From contig NZ_JADWYX010000035.1 of assembly GCF_016786355.1 (NCBI RefSeq), positions 1 to 64,000 of the forward strand: 64,000 bases of DNA, read 5' to 3'. The notes under the pieces are model-generated. The model saw only the letters and a program-made list of their open reading frames with translations. It was not told the origin of the DNA and made no database searches. Below, piece after piece: positions 42,168-50,542 of the stretch. Each line of letters begins with the position of its first letter. Positions within the stretch are counted from its first letter, which is position 1. Position numbers and translations under genes: made by a program. The stretch is from Frankia sp. AgB1.9. Its GTDB lineage: Bacteria > Actinomycetota > Actinomycetes > Frankiales > Frankiaceae.

Positions 42168-44041
42168 ACGCGCCGCACCCGGCCCGGGCGCACCGGCTGG
42201 CGAGAGCCCATTTCGACGTGTTGGCCGCGGGCGGCGGCGGCATCGCCACGATCACCGAACTGCGGTCCATGCAGCTGAGCAAGCGGATTCTACTCGTGTA
42301 TGCCGTCGCCGAGGTGGCCAGGACGAAGGCTCCTGGCGTGTGCGCCGCCGCGGGGCTCGACGAGGCGCAGGCCGTGCTTGCCGCCTGCTATCGGGCGAGC
42401 CCCGAGCCGGTCGCCGAGGTGCTGCGTTATCCCTCGGTGGGAGCCTGGGCCATGCAGTGCCTCCGCCAGCTGGTGGCGCCCGACGACGGTTCCCCGGACC
42501 TGCCGCGGCTCGCCGCCGACCTCGGGCATTTCGGCGCGCTCGCCGCCGCGGCGGCGGTCCGCGCCGGCGTGTCGTTCGAGACGACGGTCCGCGTCCGGGA
42601 GTCCGCGGTGATGCTGCCCACGCTCGGGCTCGTGCGGGTCGAGGCTCCCGACGGCTGGGCGCGGGCACGCGGCTCGGGCGGCACCGGCCGGGTGGAGATT
42701 CTGCACGGCGGCGCCACGGCGACCGTGACGGCGCCGACGGCCGCCGAGCGACCGCCCGAACCCGTCGGCCAAGCCGAGGCCGACGGGCGTTGGCTGCCGC
42801 TTCGGCGGTTACGGAGCACGGCGAACGACCAGCGGATCGACCTGGCGCTCGACGACATCGATCCGTTCAGGGGGTTCGCCGGCCTGCCGCCGGCAGGTCG
42901 GGTGCCAACCGGCGCGGTCGCAGCCTGGCAGGACCGCCTGAACGAGGCTTGGGCGGTGCTGGTCGGGCACGACCGGGACCAGGCCGACGCGATCGCGGCG
43001 AGCGCGCGCTGCCTGGTGCCGTTGGAGGCGGGTCCCGAGCGTTGGAAGGTCAGCGCGACCTCTGCCGACTCGTCCGGCGCCTTCGGCCTCACCACTCCCG
43101 AGGACGGGCTCAGCCTCGCAGTGACGCTCGTCCACGAGTTCCAGCACACGAAGCTGCTCGCCCTGATCGATGTCGTCGAGCTGTGCGAGCCGGGCGACGA
43201 GGTGCACTATGCCCCGTGGCGACCCGATCCGCGGCCGGTCAGCGGTCTCCTCCACGGCGCATACGCGTATCTCGGGGTGACCGACTTCTGGCGGCGGTAT
43301 CGGTCAGCGGCACGCGGCGCCCCGGCCCGACTGGCTCAGTTCGAGTTCGCCAGGTGGCAGGCCGCGCTGCGCCGCACCCTCCCCGTCCTGCGTACGTCCA
43401 GACTGCTGACCGCGCTGGGAGCCGAGTTCGTGGCCGGGATGGCGGCGAGCAGTGAGGCGTGGTCCGACGAGCAGGTGCCGCCGGCGGCGCTCGCGTTGGC
43501 GCAGGACATCGGCGCCGTCCACCGGATCCGGTGGCGGTTGCGCAACCTGCGGCCCGACGTCGCCAGGGTCACCGCGGCGGCCGAGGCCTGGCTGGCGGCG
43601 CGCTCCAACCCGGACACGGGGCCGATGCCGCTGACGGTGGTGGGCGCGCCGCGCGGCGAGCCACCCGAGCCGCACGTCGAACTGGCTCACCTGCGGCTAC
43701 TCGACCCGGCGCGGTTCGACGCTCTCGTGGAGAACCCGGCCGAGCTCGCGACCGCCCTCCGGGAGGCCTCCCGGGCCGACCTTCTCCTCGTGGCGATGGA
43801 CTACGCGGGGGCCGCTCGCGCCTATCAGTCGGACGTCGCCCGCGCTCCGGACCGGGTCGAACCCTGGACCGGCCTCGCGGTCGCGCACCGTCGCCTGGCG
43901 GTCCCCGAGCAGCGGGTTCTCGTGTCCAGCCCGGAGGTCGTACTGGCAGTGCACCGGCGAATTCGGGAGCTGGGCGGCGCCGACGCACGGCCGGAGGCGT
44001 TGTCCGCCTGGCTCACGGCAGCCGGCCGGCGACCTACCTGA
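42164..44041 (+). CDS. HExxH-type peptide-modifying enzyme (2-oxoglutarate beta-hydroxylase family)
   Basis: This 625-residue protein has the pattern of the HEXXH-motif RiPP-associated family: LVHEFQHTKLLALIDV, with His324, Glu325 and His328, and further His/Arg-rich blocks (YAPWRPDPRP, LLHGAYAYLGV). Family members, often fused to FxsB, are reported as 2-oxoglutarate-dependent peptide beta-hydroxylases; earlier they were called putative peptide-modification proteins. The gene is translationally coupled to fxsB, so it most likely hydroxylates the FxsA core. The N-terminal ~200 residues are Ala-rich helices, and a TPR-like end (YAGAARAYQSDVARAPDRVE) closes the protein. Confidence 0.82.
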   Translation: MNAPHPARAHRLARAHFDVLAAGGGGIATITELRSMQLSKRILLVYAVAEVARTKAPGVCAAAGLDEAQAVLAACYRASPEPVAEVLRYPSVGAWAMQCLRQLVAPDDGSPDLPRLAADLGHFGALAAAAAVRAGVSFETTVRVRESAVMLPTLGLVRVEAPDGWARARGSGGTGRVEILHGGATATVTAPTAAERPPEPVGQAEADGRWLPLRRLRSTANDQRIDLALDDIDPFRGFAGLPPAGRVPTGAVAAWQDRLNEAWAVLVGHDRDQADAIAASARCLVPLEAGPERWKVSATSADSSGAFGLTTPEDGLSLAVTLVHEFQHTKLLALIDVVELCEPGDEVHYAPWRPDPRPVSGLLHGAYAYLGVTDFWRRYRSAARGAPARLAQFEFARWQAALRRTLPVLRTSRLLTALGAEFVAGMAASSEAWSDEQVPPAALALAQDIGAVHRIRWRLRNLRPDVARVTAAAEAWLAARSNPDTGPMPLTVVGAPRGEPPEPHVELAHLRLLDPARFDALVENPAELATALREASRADLLLVAMDYAGAARAYQSDVARAPDRVEPWTGLAVAHRRLAVPEQRVLVSSPEVVLAVHRRIRELGGADARPEALSAWLTAAGRRPT

Positions 44042-44095
44042 CCGTTCCCGAGCGGTGGGAAAGCAGGCAGGCTGTCTCAGCCGGTGGATCGAGGC

Positions 44096-46630
44096 TCAGA
44101 GCGCGGCGGGCTCGAAGTCGAAGTCAAGACGAGCGCCCTCGACCGAGGCGACCACATCCGGGTGACTGTCGCCCAGGACCTTCCGGTAGCGCTCGATGGT
44201 GTCGGTGTACAGTTCGTCCGCTTCTGGCTCGCGACCGACGACCCTCAGGTCGAGCGCGAGGTTGCTGGCGCAGACGAGGGTGTGCGGATGATTCCGGCCG
44301 AGGCGCTCCCGGAACTGACCCAGCATTTCCTCGCCCATCCGCGCGCCGACGTCGGCGTCCCCGCCCTCGGACAGCGCCGCGGCGAGGTTCGTCCGGCAGG
44401 TCAGCGTGTAGTGATGGCCAGGTCCCAGACTCGCGGTGAGGCCGGCCAGCGCCTTCTCCAGAAGCTCGCGCGCCTCGACTAGGTTACCCGCCTGACGTCG
44501 GACGAGGGCAAGATTGAGAATCGTCCCGTGAGTGAACGGGTGATTCTCGCCGAGTGTCTCGCCGTAGCGGCTGACCGTCCGCTCGATGCGCTCGATCGCC
44601 TCGTTCGTCCGGCTCATGGCCCGCCATGCATTGCCGAGGTTGAGGCCCGCTGTCAACCGGTCCGGATGGTTCGGCTCGAAGATCCTCGTGTATTTGTCGT
44701 AGATCTCCTGCGCCGTTTCCAGAGCGCCTGGAAAATCTCCAGCCTTACGGCGGTTCACGGACAGGACGCGGCCGATCCGAAGTACCCACGGAAGCAGCTC
44801 ACTGATCGTGCCCCGCGCGGCCAGCTCGCGACACAGTCCGTACGCACGGACCGCCGTGTCGCGGCCTTGGAGGTAGTGCCCGGCCTGGCGCTGCTCCCGG
44901 GCCACCGCCGCCAGCGAGAGAACGACCTGGACGTCGTCGTCCCGACCGTAGAAGACCCGGCGGGCTTTGTAGTTCTGGTCGCTCAGCGCGAGCGCGCTCG
45001 CGTAGTCGCTGGTCAGGCCGTAGTCGACGGCCAGGTTGTTCAGCGCGTAGAACGTGAACGGGTGCTCGGCGAACACCTCCCGGTGCAGGCGAACCGACTC
45101 CTCGTCCAGTTCGCGGGCCGCCTGGAAGTCTCCGCGCGCTCGCAGATCCGCCCCGTGCCCGTTCAGCACGGCCAGCGTCTCCTCGTGGCCCGGCCCCAGC
45201 GTCGCCCGCATACGTTCGAGCGTCGGCGCGCGCAGCTCGTAGGCCTCGTTGAACCTCCCGGTAGTCCACAGCAGGTTCGCCTTGATCCCCCGCATGACGA
45301 GCACATGGCGGTCGTCCTCGCCGGAGTCCACGGTCCAGTGCTCGATCGCGTGCTCGGCCTCCGCCAGCCCCGCCGAGAAGGCGCCGGACGCGTACAGGTA
45401 CCGCACCAGGTTCGTGAACAGCTGCCGGGAACCGGAATCGTGGCAGTGCACGACACCCGACGCGACGATATGCCCGTACAGGTCGGCGTAGAGCGGCCAG
45501 CGCGCGGGGTCGTCCGGGCTCCCGGGGTCGGCCACAGCGAGGATCTGGTGGACGTCGTGCTGCATCCGATCGACCTCGGCCTCGGCCAGCTCCTCCCGGA
45601 TCAGCAGCTGGATCAGCCGATGGACCTGCAGGGTGTTCGTGTTGTTGTCGATGCGCGCCAGTGCGTAGCGACCGAGCTCACGGGTCGCCCGGGCGAGCAG
45701 GATTCCGTCGGCGAGGAAGTCCCGCATTGGCTTGTCCAGGGCGAACCGGCCGTTGCTGAAAATGTCCCTGCGAATCGGCTCGGGTCCGAAGAACGCGCAG
45801 CGCCGCAGCAGTTCCAGCGCCAGCGGATTCTGTCGCTCCACCTCGGCCCGGGAGACGCTCCATGCGGTGGCCACGGTCTGCGGGTAGTCCGACGGCAGGT
45901 TCTCGGCCAGCACCTTGCTCGCGTTGCGGGCGAACAGTTCCAGGTACTCGTCCACCGCCATGCCGCTTTCGGCCTGCAGGGCGCCGGCCTGTTCCAGGGC
46001 CAGCGGGAGGTCGCCGAGCTGTTCGGCGAGACGGTCGGCGCCGCGCGTGTTCATGCTGGGCACCCGGCGGCGGAGGAAGTCGAGGCTTTCCTCGCGGGTG
46101 AAGACGTCGACCTCGACCGTCTCGACCCGACCCTGCCACCGGTGGTTACGCGAGGTGATCAGCAGGTGACCAGGGCCTTGTGGCAACAGGTCCTTGAGGT
46201 CCTCGGGCTGGTCGGCATTGTCGAAGACGATCAGCCAGTTCCGATAGGGATCGCCCCGGCGCAGCGCGTCCAGTACGGCGGCGACCGCGTCCTCGGTCCG
46301 GTCCAGCGGGACCGTCAGACCGAGCCGAGGGGCGAGCGACGCGAGGCCGGCACGGATCAGACCCGGCTGATCCGCCGAAACCCACCAGACGGCATCATAT
46401 TCATGCGCATACCGGTAGGCGTACTCCATAGCCAGCTGGGTCTTACCGACGCCACCCAGTCCGTACACTGCCTGTGGCAGAACCGCGGTGGTTTTCTCCA
46501 TGAGCCTTTTGCGTAGCTCGGTGAGAAGAGTGGTCCGGCCGGTGAAGTTCTTGTTCCGCTGCGGGACGTGCCCCCACACCGCCGGTACTCGTCCGGTACC
46601 GTCGGGACCCTCTATCGGATCGCTGCTCAC
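44096..46630 (-). CDS. fxsT: FxSxx-COOH system NB-ARC/TPR protein
   Basis: This 844-residue STAND protein starts with VWGHVPQRNKNFTGR, the hallmark of FxsT. The NB-ARC ATPase follows: P-loop VYGLGGVGKTQLA (57-64), Walker B WLIVFDNAD near 140, GHLLITSRN and LGDLPLALEQAGAL, then a winged-helix region and about 12 TPR-like repeats (GPGHEETLAVLNGHGADLR, NHPDRLTAGLNLGNAWRAM, NHPHTLVCASNLALDLR). Such proteins oligomerise on binding a trigger. GTG 46630 has GGAGGG eight bases upstream; GTG 46645 lies in that site. It converges with the hydroxylase gene, 54 bp apart. What it senses is unknown. Confidence 0.88.
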   Translation of the reverse strand: MSSDPIEGPDGTGRVPAVWGHVPQRNKNFTGRTTLLTELRKRLMEKTTAVLPQAVYGLGGVGKTQLAMEYAYRYAHEYDAVWWVSADQPGLIRAGLASLAPRLGLTVPLDRTEDAVAAVLDALRRGDPYRNWLIVFDNADQPEDLKDLLPQGPGHLLITSRNHRWQGRVETVEVDVFTREESLDFLRRRVPSMNTRGADRLAEQLGDLPLALEQAGALQAESGMAVDEYLELFARNASKVLAENLPSDYPQTVATAWSVSRAEVERQNPLALELLRRCAFFGPEPIRRDIFSNGRFALDKPMRDFLADGILLARATRELGRYALARIDNNTNTLQVHRLIQLLIREELAEAEVDRMQHDVHQILAVADPGSPDDPARWPLYADLYGHIVASGVVHCHDSGSRQLFTNLVRYLYASGAFSAGLAEAEHAIEHWTVDSGEDDRHVLVMRGIKANLLWTTGRFNEAYELRAPTLERMRATLGPGHEETLAVLNGHGADLRARGDFQAARELDEESVRLHREVFAEHPFTFYALNNLAVDYGLTSDYASALALSDQNYKARRVFYGRDDDVQVVLSLAAVAREQRQAGHYLQGRDTAVRAYGLCRELAARGTISELLPWVLRIGRVLSVNRRKAGDFPGALETAQEIYDKYTRIFEPNHPDRLTAGLNLGNAWRAMSRTNEAIERIERTVSRYGETLGENHPFTHGTILNLALVRRQAGNLVEARELLEKALAGLTASLGPGHHYTLTCRTNLAAALSEGGDADVGARMGEEMLGQFRERLGRNHPHTLVCASNLALDLRVVGREPEADELYTDTIERYRKVLGDSHPDVVASVEGARLDFDFEPAAL

Positions 46631-47492
46631 AGCCAAGCCCTCCACCCCGCTGTTCAGGCGACGCTACAATACTATGCCCGCGGCTCATGGCGGCCGGGTC
46701 GCCGACTACCAGCACATCTAACCGTGCCGTGTTTTCCCGCCCGACGCGGCCCGCCCGAGCCCGCCGCCGCGCCGAACCGGCTGTCCCCGGGCGGGTTCCT
46801 TTTGTGGTAAAGGCGGCAGTCGGGGTACGTGACCAGCAATGACGCGGCCAGGGCGTGACGACCAGGCCGGCTGGGCGTGGCAGCGGCCGCCGCTTCTCTT
46901 CTCAGGACCAGCTGACCCGGCCGTCCGTCGAGGTGCGGAGCTGATCTTCGCGCTCCGTAGGGAAGGCGGTCTCGGGCGTTCGGCCCCGCAGAACGGGCAG
47001 ACTGGCAGGGACCCGCGCGCCACGTCGGCAGGCCCGACGACATGGCCGCACTTGGCGTGCGGAGTGGATCTCCGCGTTCCGCAGAACGCGGCACGGCGCC
47101 CGACGTCGCCGACGAGGCCACCCCACCATCCTTCTCCCGCGGTTCCGCACAGGTGGCCGGTGTTGCCATTGTTCTGCTCCGGTATGCGGGATTCTCACAC
47201 GGGTGTTTCGCCGCGGGCGGCGACAGGCCCGCGATCGGGAGAAAGCCGCGATTCGGGCCGCGATCGCCGCCGTCCCCGCGGCGTGGCCGCGCATCGCGGC
47301 TCGGCGTGTGTCCTCGCAGAGTGACAGATATGCCACCTCCGAAGAGCTGGAGGACGCGCCCGGACGGCGGCTTCGTGGCAAACTGAGGGACGGCCCGCCG
47401 GCCACCCACGCCGACCTGCCCAGTATCCACTCCGACAGTCCGCCGGCTATAAGGTGTCGCGAGGCGCGTGGGGCGGACCGCTAGGAGCAGGC
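46631..47492. other. Long divergent intergenic region fxsT / SIR2-like gene
   Basis: At 862 bp this is the longest gene-free stretch. On the minus strand TAGTAT (46674-46669) is a -10 candidate for fxsT. On the plus strand TATAAG (47448-47453) is a -10 candidate for the SIR2 gene. Two related 28-base dyad repeats lie at 46933 and 47057. Frames on both strands show no family; a minus-strand frame with CPFCGAERP looks accidental. Confidence 0.55.
46933..47084. repeat. Pair of 28-base direct repeats, each with a dyad
   Basis: GTGCGGAGCTGATCTTCGCG (start of copy 46933-46960) and GTGCGGAGTGGATCTCCGCG (start of copy 47057-47084) agree at about 23 of 28 bases over the full copies. Each has an internal inverted repeat, for example GCGGAG-TGGAT-CTCCGC in the second. 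They sit between two divergent immunity-type genes. Confidence 0.5.
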
Positions 47493-48374
47493 GTGGACGA
47501 CCGAGCATGGGACCGGCTCGTGACCCAGCTTCGTAACGGTGAGTGCACCCCGTTCCTCGGCGCGGATGCCTGCCATCCGGCGCTGCCCACGGACGGTGAT
47601 CTGTCCGCCGCCTGGGCGAATCGGTACGGTTACCCTTTTCGAGGCTCCGCGCAGGAGCTTCCCCGCGTCATGCAGTATGCCGCCGTAGCCGAGGGCGACG
47701 CGGTTTATGTCAAGGAACGGGTAAAGCGAGACCTCGTCGCGTGCGGGCTCCCCGACTTTGCCAGCGCGGTCCAGCCGCATGCGCTGCTGGCGCGGCTGCC
47801 GCTCGACGTCTACGTGACGACGACCTACGACGACTTCATGGCGAAGGCGCTGGAGCGGGCGGGCAGGCACCCCGAGGTCCTCGTGTGCCCGTGGGACGAC
47901 CCGCGGTCGCGCGCCGGCGCGTTCGGCACCGCCGTCGCGCGGCCCAAGGCCGATCGGCCCGTCGTCTTCCATCTGCACGGAAGCTTCCAGGAAGCCCGGA
48001 CGATGGTGCTCACCGAAGACGATCACGTGGAGTTCATGACGAGTCTTTCGGCCCATCGGACCATGATTGACCAGCTGATTCCAACGTCGGTGATCCCGGC
48101 GTTGAAGAACCGCCCGCTCCTGTTCGTCGGCTATCGGTTCGACGACTGGACGTTCCGCGTGCTCTTCCGTGGCCTGTTGAAGACACTCGCGCCCGTCCAC
48201 AGCCGCCGGCACATCAGCGTCCAGCTCGATCCCAGCCCGAGCGGCGACCCGGCCCTCGACCTGCGAGCACGGGACTATCTGGAGAAATACTTCGACCGGT
48301 CGGATATAACGGTCTTCTGGGGCAGCACATCGGAGTTCTGCATCCGGCTCCTGACACTGCTGGGCCTGACGTGA
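47493..48374 (+). CDS. SIR2-like domain protein (putative NADase effector)
   Basis: This 293-residue protein matches the SIR2-like family of bacterial conflict systems: TPFLGADACHPALPT at the NAD loop, MQYAAVAEGDAVYVKERVKR, VYVTTTYDDFMAKALE, VFHLHGSFQEARTMVLTEDD and LLFVGYRFDDWTFRVLF. Two key motifs differ from the usual GAG and TTNYD: they read GAD and TTTYD, while the HG histidine is kept. NAD cleavage is therefore uncertain. GTG 47493 has AGGAG five bases upstream. Its stop overlaps the start of the STAND gene (GTGA), so effector and sensor are made together. Confidence 0.82.
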   Translation: MDDRAWDRLVTQLRNGECTPFLGADACHPALPTDGDLSAAWANRYGYPFRGSAQELPRVMQYAAVAEGDAVYVKERVKRDLVACGLPDFASAVQPHALLARLPLDVYVTTTYDDFMAKALERAGRHPEVLVCPWDDPRSRAGAFGTAVARPKADRPVVFHLHGSFQEARTMVLTEDDHVEFMTSLSAHRTMIDQLIPTSVIPALKNRPLLFVGYRFDDWTFRVLFRGLLKTLAPVHSRRHISVQLDPSPSGDPALDLRARDYLEKYFDRSDITVFWGSTSEFCIRLLTLLGLT

Positions 48375-50428
48375 CCGGGGGTGCGGGCAGGTCGCCGTAC
48401 GTCGGTCTCCGGTCCTACCAGCCTACCGACGCCGGTCGGTTCTTCGGCCGAGAGGCCGAGTCGTACCACATGGCCACCCTGTGGTCGACCCATCGGCTGG
48501 TGGTGCTCTACGGAGCCTCGGGCGCGGGGAAGACGTCGCTGGTCGCGGCGGGTGTCCGGGCGCAACTGACCGCGGACGACGCCGACATACTGCCGGTCGG
48601 CCGGGTGGCCCAGGCCTCGGCCGTGCCGACGGCGGCGTTGGCCCGACATAATCCCTATACCTTCGCGCTGCTGTCCTCCTGGTCACCGAACGACCCGCCC
48701 AACCATCTTTCGGGATTGTCCGTCGCCGAGTACCTCGCGCGGCGCCCCGCGCGAAACGACCGTTACGGCGACCCACTCCCGGTCTTTGCCGCGATCGACC
48801 GTTTCGAGGAGCTCTTCCATGATCTCCCACATCGGCGGGGGTATCGGGAGCAGTTCATCGAGCAGCTGGCGGGGTCGATCAACGAGGTGCCCCGGCTGCG
48901 TCTTCTCATTTCTATCCGAGAGGACAGCCTGGCGAGATTCCTGCCCTACGAACCGGTGATCTGCCGCGATTCGAGATCGAGCTTCCACCTGCTTCCGCTG
49001 GATGAGAGCGCGGCACTGCGGGCGGTGACCGGCCCGCTGGAGGGAACCGGCCGTGCTTTCGGCCCCGGAGTAGCCACTCGACTCGTCAACGACCTGCGGA
49101 CGAGTGCGTTCACGGATCGGCTAGGAGTGACGACCAACGTGCGGGCGGACCGGGTGGAGCCAGTTCAGCTGCAGGTCGTCTGCTCGGCCCTGTGGGACGC
49201 GCTGCCCCCGGAAGCAGCTGTGATCACGGACGAGCACCTGCGCAGCTACGCCGACGTGAACCGGACGCTCGCGGACTTCAGTGCCCGGGCGGTCATCGAG
49301 GTCGCTCGTGAGCACGAACGGGACGAGGCCGGGCTGCGCTACTGGTTGGAACGCACCTTCGTCACCGAGCTGGGCACCCGCAACACCGTCTACGAGGGCG
49401 TCAGCCACACCGCCGGAATGCCCAACGCCATCGCGCACGCGCTGGTGGACCGGCACATCCTGAAGGCGGAATGGCGTTCGGGCTCACGCTGGTACGAACT
49501 GCAGCACGACCGGCTGATCGAGGCGGTCCGAGCGGGCAACCGGCAGTCGCCCGAGCCGGACCGGATCGACGGGCGCCCGATCGACTACCTGCGCACGGCG
49601 GAGGCGGCGCTCGCCGACGGCGAACTGGACCTCGCACGCAAACATGCCCAGGAAGCGGTCCGCCTGGCCGAGGGCGATCCGCGAATCCAGGCGGAGGCGG
49701 AGTCCTTTCTCGGTGATCTCGCGTTCCAGGACGAGCGGTATGCCGAGGCCGAGACACGCTATCGGCGGGCGGCCGAGCTTTTCGAGCTGATTCAGGATTC
49801 CACGGCCGTCGGCATGTTGCTGGCTGCCATCGGCCAGGTTCTGAAGAGAGAGGGCCGGTACGCCGCGGCCGTGGCCGACCTGCAGGGCGCGGTCGCCCGC
49901 CTGCCGGGTAACCGCTCCTTCCGGGTGGAACTGGCGCACGCGCTATGGCAGGCCGGTCAGTTGCGTGGCGCCGAGGGCGAGTACGGCGGGGTGTTGACCT
50001 ACGCCCCGGACGAGGAGAACGCCCTCACCGGGCGAGGGGAGCTGCGCACCGAACTGGGTGAGTTCGCCGGCGCACTGGACGATCTGGACAACCTCGCCCG
50101 GCTGAAGCCGGCCGCCGCCGCGCAGCCGGCCGTGCGGGCCGCGCGCGCCCGCGCGTTCGCCGAACTCGGCCGTTTGGCCGAGGCCGTGGCAGAAGCGGAC
50201 ACGGCTCTCAGGGAGGCGCAGGCGCAGGCCACACGTACGCAGACGGCCATTGACCCGGTAGTCCAGTGGCGGGTCGCGATAGTGGCCGCCCGGGCCGGGG
50301 ACCCAGCCCGAGCGACGGCCCTCCTGGAAAGCGCGCTGGGCCAGTCTGCGCCCGCTCTGATGCGCCATCAGCGCGCCGATGCCCGCCGCCTGCTCGAAAA
50401 CCTGACCTCCCACGGCCCGGAATCCTGA
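48371..50428 (+). CDS. STAND NTPase with TPR domain (nSTAND1-type)
   Basis: The protein has 685 residues. YVGLRSYQPTDAGRFFGREA opens the typical nSTAND1 ATPase; P-loop LYGASGAGKTSLVAAG is at about 45-58, Walker B region AAIDRFEELFHD near 140, and sensor strand LRLLISIRED near 180. A winged-helix-like part ends at about 400 (WYELQHDRLIEAVR). TPR-like repeats fill 405-680 (YLRTAEAALADGELDLARKH, AETRYRRAAELFELIQDS). It is coupled to the SIR2-like gene. In SIR2-STAND antiviral proteins both parts are often in one chain; here they are split. The ligand is unknown. Confidence 0.84.
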   Translation: MTGGAGRSPYVGLRSYQPTDAGRFFGREAESYHMATLWSTHRLVVLYGASGAGKTSLVAAGVRAQLTADDADILPVGRVAQASAVPTAALARHNPYTFALLSSWSPNDPPNHLSGLSVAEYLARRPARNDRYGDPLPVFAAIDRFEELFHDLPHRRGYREQFIEQLAGSINEVPRLRLLISIREDSLARFLPYEPVICRDSRSSFHLLPLDESAALRAVTGPLEGTGRAFGPGVATRLVNDLRTSAFTDRLGVTTNVRADRVEPVQLQVVCSALWDALPPEAAVITDEHLRSYADVNRTLADFSARAVIEVAREHERDEAGLRYWLERTFVTELGTRNTVYEGVSHTAGMPNAIAHALVDRHILKAEWRSGSRWYELQHDRLIEAVRAGNRQSPEPDRIDGRPIDYLRTAEAALADGELDLARKHAQEAVRLAEGDPRIQAEAESFLGDLAFQDERYAEAETRYRRAAELFELIQDSTAVGMLLAAIGQVLKREGRYAAAVADLQGAVARLPGNRSFRVELAHALWQAGQLRGAEGEYGGVLTYAPDEENALTGRGELRTELGEFAGALDDLDNLARLKPAAAAQPAVRAARARAFAELGRLAEAVAEADTALREAQAQATRTQTAIDPVVQWRVAIVAARAGDPARATALLESALGQSAPALMRHQRADARRLLENLTSHGPES

Positions 50429-50542
50429 CTCCATCCGCCGGTCAGCGACCGGCTCCGACGATCTCGGCCGGGCGGCTGTCCGGGTGATGTCGGCGTCGGG
50501 ACGCGCCCCGAACGACCGGGTGGCAATGCGAGGATCGGAGCC

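Noticed and set aside
46718..47023. Minus-strand frame with CPFCGAERP resembling a zinc ribbon
   Set aside because: A single Cys pair without a partner pair, atypical composition and no ribosome site; probably chance.
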